From contig CALPIT020000075.1 in the NCBI GenBank assembly GCA_943323705.2, forward strand, positions 1 to 10,385: a stretch of 10,385 nucleotides of DNA. Direction: 5' to 3'. Positions 7,259-10,385 of this stretch are shown piece by piece. The DNA is from Streptomyces griseus (lineage in GTDB: Bacteria; Bacteroidota; Bacteroidia; Chitinophagales; Chitinophagaceae). Below the pieces are notes generated by a model. The model was not told the DNA's origin, ran no database searches, and saw only the letters and a list, made by a program, of their open reading frames with translations. The position numbers and the translations under genes are program-made. The number at the start of each line of letters is the position of its first letter. Within the stretch, counting starts at the first letter, position 1.

Positions 7259-7795
7259 ATGATTTTAAGTGACAAAAGAATATTGGAAGAAATAAATAAG
7301 GGTACTATTAAAATTGAACCTTATTTACGTGATTGTTTGGGTAGCAATAGCTACGATGTACATCTTGGGAAATTTTTGGCTACTTACGAAAACGAAGAAT
7401 TGGATGCCAAAAAACACAATACAATCAAACACTTTGAAATACCTGAAGAAGGGATTTTATTGCTCCCTAGTATGTTTTATCTTGGGGTAACAGAAGAATA
7501 TACTGAAACACACGCCCATGTTCCATTCCTTGAAGGAAAATCCTCTACAGGTCGTTTGGGTATAGATATTCATGCCACAGCCGGCAAAGGCGATGTTGGA
7601 TTTTGTGGCAACTGGACCTTAGAAATTTCGGTTAAACAACCCGTAAGAGTATACAAAGGAATGCCTATTGGTCAATTGATTTATTTCCCTGTTGAAGGAG
7701 AAATTGAAGTAAAATACAATCAAAAGAAAAATGCCAAATACAGCGGCCAACCCAACAGGCCGGTGGAGAGCATGATGTGGAAGAACAGTTTTTAA
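7259..7795 (+). CDS. dcd: dCTP deaminase
   Basis: Trimeric cytoplasmic enzyme of the dUTPase/Dcd superfamily, 178 residues; it deaminates dCTP to dUTP, feeding dTTP synthesis. Seen: the N-terminal MILSDKRILEEI helix typical of Dcd, SNSYDVHLG (29-37), the substrate-binding loop FLEGKSSTGRLGI (90-102) with S95/S96 and R99 corresponding to the conserved S and R of the E. coli enzyme, and GNWTLEISV with E122 as the catalytic glutamate. The C-terminus YSGQPNRPVESMMW fits the nucleotide-closing tail. Some Dcd proteins also hydrolyse dUTP to dUMP; I cannot separate these from sequence alone. The ATG at 7259 gives the family N-terminus. Upstream TATTTTTA (7226-7233) is one mismatch from the -7 consensus. 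Its stop codon is the first triplet of the inverted repeat shared with tspO. Confidence 0.95.
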   Translation: MILSDKRILEEINKGTIKIEPYLRDCLGSNSYDVHLGKFLATYENEELDAKKHNTIKHFEIPEEGILLLPSMFYLGVTEEYTETHAHVPFLEGKSSTGRLGIDIHATAGKGDVGFCGNWTLEISVKQPVRVYKGMPIGQLIYFPVEGEIEVKYNQKKNAKYSGQPNRPVESMMWKNSF

Positions 7796-7884
7796 TTTGG
7801 CAATTTGGAAATGTGCCAATTTGATGATGGTCGTGATTTTATTTTCAAATTAACACATTTTCAAATTATCAAATAACCAAATTA
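7793..7884. repeat. imperfect inverted repeat spanning the dcd and tspO stop codons
   Basis: TAATTTGG (7793-7800) is the exact reverse complement of CCAAATTA (7877-7884). Further in, the 16 bases at 7809-7824 (AAATGTGCCAATTTGA) pair with those at 7845-7860 with 14 of 16 matches, leaving a 20-base loop. The right arm carries about 8 extra bases between outer and inner stems. The outer ends are the stop codons of the two convergent genes. A bidirectional terminator or a copy of a dispersed AT-rich palindromic repeat are both plausible; there is no long uninterrupted T-run. Confidence 0.7.
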
Positions 7885-8352
7885 GTTCAGTTTCCAAATC
7901 GCAAAATTCAATACACTAGCGAAGCTCACCCAGCAGATATAAGGCACCATCAACCAAGATGCTGCTGCTGATATTTTTCCAAACGAAAATATGGTCAGTA
8001 GAATCATCACCCACATGATAACAATATCAAGGAACGCCCAGCCAGGTTGTTGGAAATAGAAGAAAATAATCGACCATAAAAAATTGGCAGCGAGTTGAAT
8101 GAAAAATAAAGTAATGGCTTTTCTTTTCAATTCCATAACAGCATCTGATTTCCATATCAAATACAACGCTATACCCATCATAAAATAAAGCAAGGTCCAT
8201 ACGGGTCCGAAAATCCAATTGGGAGGATTAAACCAAGGCTTATTGATTGTTGCATACCAACCATTAATAGCCGAAACTGTAAACCCACCGCTGATTCCAC
8301 CAATTACCAATGGAATAATAATCGAAATCAAAAACTTTAAAAAATTGTTCAT
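7882..8352 (-). CDS. tspO: TspO/MBR-family tryptophan-rich sensory protein
   Basis: Five-helix integral membrane protein of 156 residues, the usual family length. Family members bind porphyrins such as protoporphyrin IX and some act in stress responses; the exact role here is not visible. Seen: the signature loop GWYATINKPWFNPPNW (31-46) leading into IFGPVWTLLYFMMGIALY, QLAANFLWSIIFF (86-98), and the last helix WVSFASVLNFAIWKLN (141-156), with conserved W, N and P residues in place and five hydrophobic segments. I start at the ATG ending at 8352, with AAAGGG (8359-8364) 6 bases upstream as a fair Shine-Dalgarno. The frame stays open upstream to a TTG at 8511, but that extension is only the translated heptamer repeat (GIGNWEL) and part of the preceding gene, so I reject it. 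The gene follows the DUF3810 gene on the same strand, separated by the repeat array, and may be co-transcribed with it. Confidence 0.95.
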   Translation of the reverse strand: MNNFLKFLISIIIPLVIGGISGGFTVSAINGWYATINKPWFNPPNWIFGPVWTLLYFMMGIALYLIWKSDAVMELKRKAITLFFIQLAANFLWSIIFFYFQQPGWAFLDIVIMWVMILLTIFSFGKISAAASWLMVPYICWVSFASVLNFAIWKLN

Positions 8353-8368
8353 ATTTTGCCCTTTATTT

Positions 8369-8487
8369 AATTCCCAATTCCCAATTCCCAATTCCCAATT
8401 CCCAATTCCCAATTCCCAATTCCCAATTCCCAATTCCCAATTCCCAATTCCCAATCCCCAATTCCCAATTCCCAATCCCCAATCCCT
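8369..8487. repeat. heptamer tandem array (AATTCCC)n, G-quadruplex-prone on the minus strand
   Basis: Seventeen contiguous 7-base units. The first twelve (8369-8452) are perfect AATTCCC; the last five read AATCCCC, AATTCCC, AATTCCC, AATCCCC and AATCCCT, so variants cluster at the high-coordinate end. The minus strand is (GGGAATT)n, a regular G3N4 pattern able in principle to form several G-quadruplexes in DNA or in RNA of the tspO/DUF3810 direction. The array reaches from the last stop-codon base of the DUF3810 gene (8487) to 16 bases before the tspO ATG, so it is almost the whole intergenic region. A decayed relative lies at 2493-2590. The unit length, lack of spacers and low complexity exclude a CRISPR. 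Confidence 0.97.
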
Positions 8488-9566
8488 CAAATCCCCCCAC
8501 TCTTCCTCCAATACGCCATCAAATATACCGTAACCTCATCATAACTCATCATTCCCTGAGGCTGTTGATTCGAACGCAGAAATAAGTCGTATATTTTTGT
8601 AATGATGGGCTCCATAAAATTGCGATGGGCTATATTAAATTCTATTAGCTCTCTAATATCTTTTTTTACATCAACAGATAGCAACTCGCGGTATCGATTA
8701 GCCGAAGTAGAATCTTGAGAATACAAATTCCGATTCGCATAAAAAAACAAGTCTAAATAAGCTGAATATAGGAATAGGCTGTCATTGTATTTTTTGGCAA
8801 CTAGATACGAAACAAAATTGGCTTCTTTTTCTTTTGCATACCCAAGTTGGTGGGCCACTTCATGACAAGCGGCAAATGGCAATATAAATTTAGGCACAGT
8901 TGTATTCAGCTGGGCTTCTCCCGTAATTGGATTATAATAACCTGTAAAGCCCCAGTAATTACCCAACCAACCCCATATTGATTTTTTTATAGCAGGATTT
9001 TTATAAGAAAGGAAATCATAATGAACAGCAGCTACATCATATGCTTTTTTTGTTTGGATAAATAAGGTTTCATTGTTGGGATATTGCGGATGTTTATTTA
9101 CAATCGCTTTTTTCGAAAGATTTGTTTTTTCAACCAGAATGGCGTTTAATGATTTCAACTCACTTACATCATAACGCATCAGATTAAGTCCCATCTGTGA
9201 TGAAATTCCCAACCTATTGTAATTCATTCCCCAAAAAATATTAAACACCAAATACACCATCAAACTAATTAAACAAAGCCGCTTTAAAGATGCCAAAAAG
9301 ATAGAAATGGTAATCTTTTTTTGAAAAAGGGCAATTAGAAAGCGAAAGAGAAAGAAAATCAGGGATAAAAAAATTAATCCATAAACAAGATCTCCAAAAC
9401 TAAAACCTAGCTTGCCAAATAAAGCACAACGAAAATTTGAAATGGACATAAAGATTCCACGGCTGTAAAAAACCTCTATCCGATTGGGATTCCTTGAAAA
9501 AAAATGAAGCAATACAGCGAAAATTGAGAATAAAATCAGCAAAACATCTATTTTCTTCAGCTTCAT
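8487..9566 (-). CDS. DUF3810 membrane protein with HExxH metallopeptidase motif
   Basis: Inner-membrane protein of 359 residues of unknown function, resembling the DUF3810 family. Three N-terminal hydrophobic segments (about 6-23, 58-81, 97-116) are followed by a soluble domain of about 240 residues. This domain holds CHEVAHQLGYAKEKEANF, in which H235-E236-x-x-H239 form a zinc-binding HExxH helix and E248 or E246 could be the third ligand, as in gluzincin-type peptidases. Preceding aromatic-rich segments (WGWLGNYWGFTGYYNPITGEAQLN) are also family-like. Peptidase activity is inferred, not shown. I prefer the ATG ending at 9566 (MKLKKIDVLL) because it puts a short basic start directly before the first membrane segment; an ATG ending at 9623 would add 19 residues. 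No strong Shine-Dalgarno supports either. The final codons read GGG GGG ATT TGA and merge into the heptamer array. tspO follows on the same strand. Confidence 0.85.
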   Translation of the reverse strand: MKLKKIDVLLILFSIFAVLLHFFSRNPNRIEVFYSRGIFMSISNFRCALFGKLGFSFGDLVYGLIFLSLIFFLFRFLIALFQKKITISIFLASLKRLCLISLMVYLVFNIFWGMNYNRLGISSQMGLNLMRYDVSELKSLNAILVEKTNLSKKAIVNKHPQYPNNETLFIQTKKAYDVAAVHYDFLSYKNPAIKKSIWGWLGNYWGFTGYYNPITGEAQLNTTVPKFILPFAACHEVAHQLGYAKEKEANFVSYLVAKKYNDSLFLYSAYLDLFFYANRNLYSQDSTSANRYRELLSVDVKKDIRELIEFNIAHRNFMEPIITKIYDLFLRSNQQPQGMMSYDEVTVYLMAYWRKSGGI

Positions 9567-9657
9567 ATAAAATATATTGATTATTTTTTCCTGAATTTTA
9601 ATTCTCAAATAGAAAATTAGCATTGAGTTTCAGCAAAACGGATTGATTTATTTTGAA

Positions 9658-9684
9658 AATTAGCCTAATTCTACAGAATATTCT
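9658..9684. promoter_or_regulatory. two adjacent dyads upstream of yceD-rpmF
   Basis: AATTAG-C-CTAATT (9658-9670) is a perfect dyad with a one-base centre, and AGAATATTCT (9675-9684) is a perfect 10-base palindrome. They lie four bases apart and 33-59 bases before the -7 box of the yceD promoter, between two divergent genes. GAAAATTAGC occurs twice (9612-9621 and 9655-9664), the second copy overlapping the first dyad. This would be a suitable operator or activator site, but short AT-rich palindromes also arise by chance. Confidence 0.3.
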
Positions 9685-9701
9685 CATTAATGCTCTGATA
9701 A

Positions 9702-9724
9702 TTGACAAAATTAGTATACCTTTG
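9702..9724 (+). promoter_or_regulatory. promoter of the yceD-rpmF operon
   Basis: TACCTTTG at 9717-9724 fits the Bacteroidota -7 consensus TAnnTTTG exactly and is followed by a C, as in many such promoters. A TTG at 9702-9704 may act as the upstream element, but the 12-base gap is shorter than usual. Transcription would begin near 9730, leaving a leader of about 16 bases before the yceD ATG. Confidence 0.7.
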
Positions 9725-9745
9725 CCGTCCTTTAAACTGAACACA

Positions 9746-10294
9746 ATGGCTAACAAGAGGACATTTGAGGTTGCTTTTGTGGGATTGAAGCCCGGTGTTC
9801 ATGAGTTTAATTACGAATTGGATGAAAAGTTCTTTGCTGAAAAAGGGGTTCAGGATTTTCAATATCCTGTTGCACATGTAAAAATGCTATTGGAGAAAAA
9901 CAGTAGTTTTATGCTGTTGAAGTTTGAGGTCGGAGGAACAGCAGTAGTAACATGCGACAGATGTGGAAATCCACTGCCTATCGACCTTTGGGATGAATTC
10001 AATATGCTGGTAAAGCTGGTGGATAATCCTGAAGAAATGAATGAACAGGAAGAAGACCCTGATGTCTTTTACCTTTCTAGAAATGAGAGTCACTTGAACG
10101 TTGGCGATTGGATGTACGAATTTGCCTTACTCAGTATCCCATTTCAAAAAATGTGTGCCCCTGATAAAATCGGAGGTCCACAATGTAACAAAGAAGTTCT
10201 TGAGAAATTAAAAGAAATGGAAACCAAACACGAGGAGCATAATGCAAATGCGCTCTGGAAAGGTTTGGACCAGTTCAAAAACAATAACAATTAA
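9746..10294 (+). CDS. yceD: YceD/DUF177 family protein, 23S rRNA accumulation factor
   Basis: Cytoplasmic protein of 182 residues. Members of this family (E. coli YceD and its plant relatives) are needed for normal accumulation of 23S rRNA; the molecular mechanism is unclear. Seen: an N-terminal beta-rich region, VVTCDRCGNPLPIDLWDEF with C70 and C73, an acidic linker (about 93-107), and FALLSIPFQKMCAPDKIGGPQC with C137 and C147, so four cysteines could bind a metal, as the conserved CxxC suggests. The C-terminus is rich in K and E and then asparagine. I start at the ATG at 9746 (MANKRTFEVAF), just after the promoter; an upstream in-frame TTG at 9653 precedes the -7 box and is rejected. rpmF begins 26 bases after the stop, the widely conserved yceD-rpmF order, which supports the assignment. 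Confidence 0.93.
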   Translation: MANKRTFEVAFVGLKPGVHEFNYELDEKFFAEKGVQDFQYPVAHVKMLLEKNSSFMLLKFEVGGTAVVTCDRCGNPLPIDLWDEFNMLVKLVDNPEEMNEQEEDPDVFYLSRNESHLNVGDWMYEFALLSIPFQKMCAPDKIGGPQCNKEVLEKLKEMETKHEEHNANALWKGLDQFKNNNN

Positions 10295-10320
10295 CGTTTA
10301 ATATTTAAAATTATACTGTC

Positions 10321-10385
10321 ATGCCAAATCCAAAAAGGCGCCACTCACAACAACGCAGTGCAAAAAGAAGAACTCATTACAAAGC
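10321..10385 (+). CDS. rpmF: 50S ribosomal protein L32 (partial, cut by window end)
   Basis: The first 21 codons and two further bases are present, translating to MPNPKRRHSQQRSAKRRTHY followed by K. This is the highly conserved basic N-terminus of bacterial L32, a small protein of the large ribosomal subunit (usually about 55-65 residues). No Shine-Dalgarno is visible in the AT-rich 26-base gap after yceD. The gene is very likely transcribed with yceD from the promoter near 9717. The C-terminus, where some L32 proteins carry a zinc ribbon, lies outside the window. Confidence 0.97.
   Translation, partial: MPNPKRRHSQQRSAKRRTHYK

Noticed and set aside
7071..7262. Plus-strand 63-codon open frame between the phosphopantetheinyl transferase and dcd genes
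   Set aside because: It is mostly antisense to the start of the transferase gene, its tail is low-complexity, and it shows no motif; the 1-4 base overlap with dcd is fortuitous.
8369..8487. CRISPR array
   Set aside because: The units are 7 bases with no unique spacers, and no cas gene is present.
8353..8511. N-terminal extension of TspO with GIGNWEL repeats
   Set aside because: It starts at a TTG inside the DUF3810 gene and reads through the array; the family N-terminus and a Shine-Dalgarno support the ATG ending at 8352.
8219..8533. Plus-strand open reading frame of 104 codons with PNSQFPI repeats
   Set aside because: It is antisense to tspO and consists mainly of the translated heptamer array, which is open in every frame; no start signal or family resemblance supports it.

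Overview
The window reads as an ordinary stretch of a Bacteroidota chromosome. A Chitinophagia/Sphingobacteriia-like lineage is my best guess, but this is inferred from gene content and not tested. Evidence for the phylum: AT-rich DNA; promoter -7 boxes of the TAnnTTTG type; a TonB-dependent receptor with an N-terminal carboxypeptidase-regulatory-like domain; signal peptides ending in SFAQ or FSQ; a DUF3810 gene; and mostly weak Shine-Dalgarno sequences.

Layout, left to right. A family 2 glycosyltransferase (minus strand) is divergent from an orphan membrane sensor histidine kinase (plus). A tRNA-Leu(GAG) follows with its own -7 box and a strong hairpin terminator, then a decayed AATTCCC-type repeat tract. 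Next on the plus strand come a 951-residue TonB-dependent receptor, a terminator, and a SAM hydroxide adenosyltransferase (DUF62) with an apparent signal peptide. Convergent to that, only 4 bases away, is a 4'-phosphopantetheinyl transferase (minus). It is divergent from dcd (dCTP deaminase, plus). dcd converges on tspO (minus), and the space between their two stop codons is an imperfect inverted repeat. Upstream of tspO, on the same strand, lies a 17-unit heptamer array (AATTCCC on plus, GGGAATT on minus). It fills nearly the whole gap to a DUF3810 membrane metallopeptidase-like gene. The right edge holds the conserved yceD-rpmF pair (rpmF cut by the window end) with a clear Bacteroidota -7 box.

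The genes do not form one pathway. They are mostly housekeeping or single-gene units: tRNA, dNTP synthesis, acyl-carrier activation, ribosome biogenesis, envelope glycosylation and outer-membrane uptake. I see no mobile element, CRISPR array, phage or defence cluster. The points most worth a second look are the heptamer array with its G-quadruplex potential in the tspO leader, its decayed relative after the tRNA, the exported SAM hydrolase beside a TonB receptor, and the stop-to-stop inverted repeat between dcd and tspO. I found no convincing new multi-gene system.
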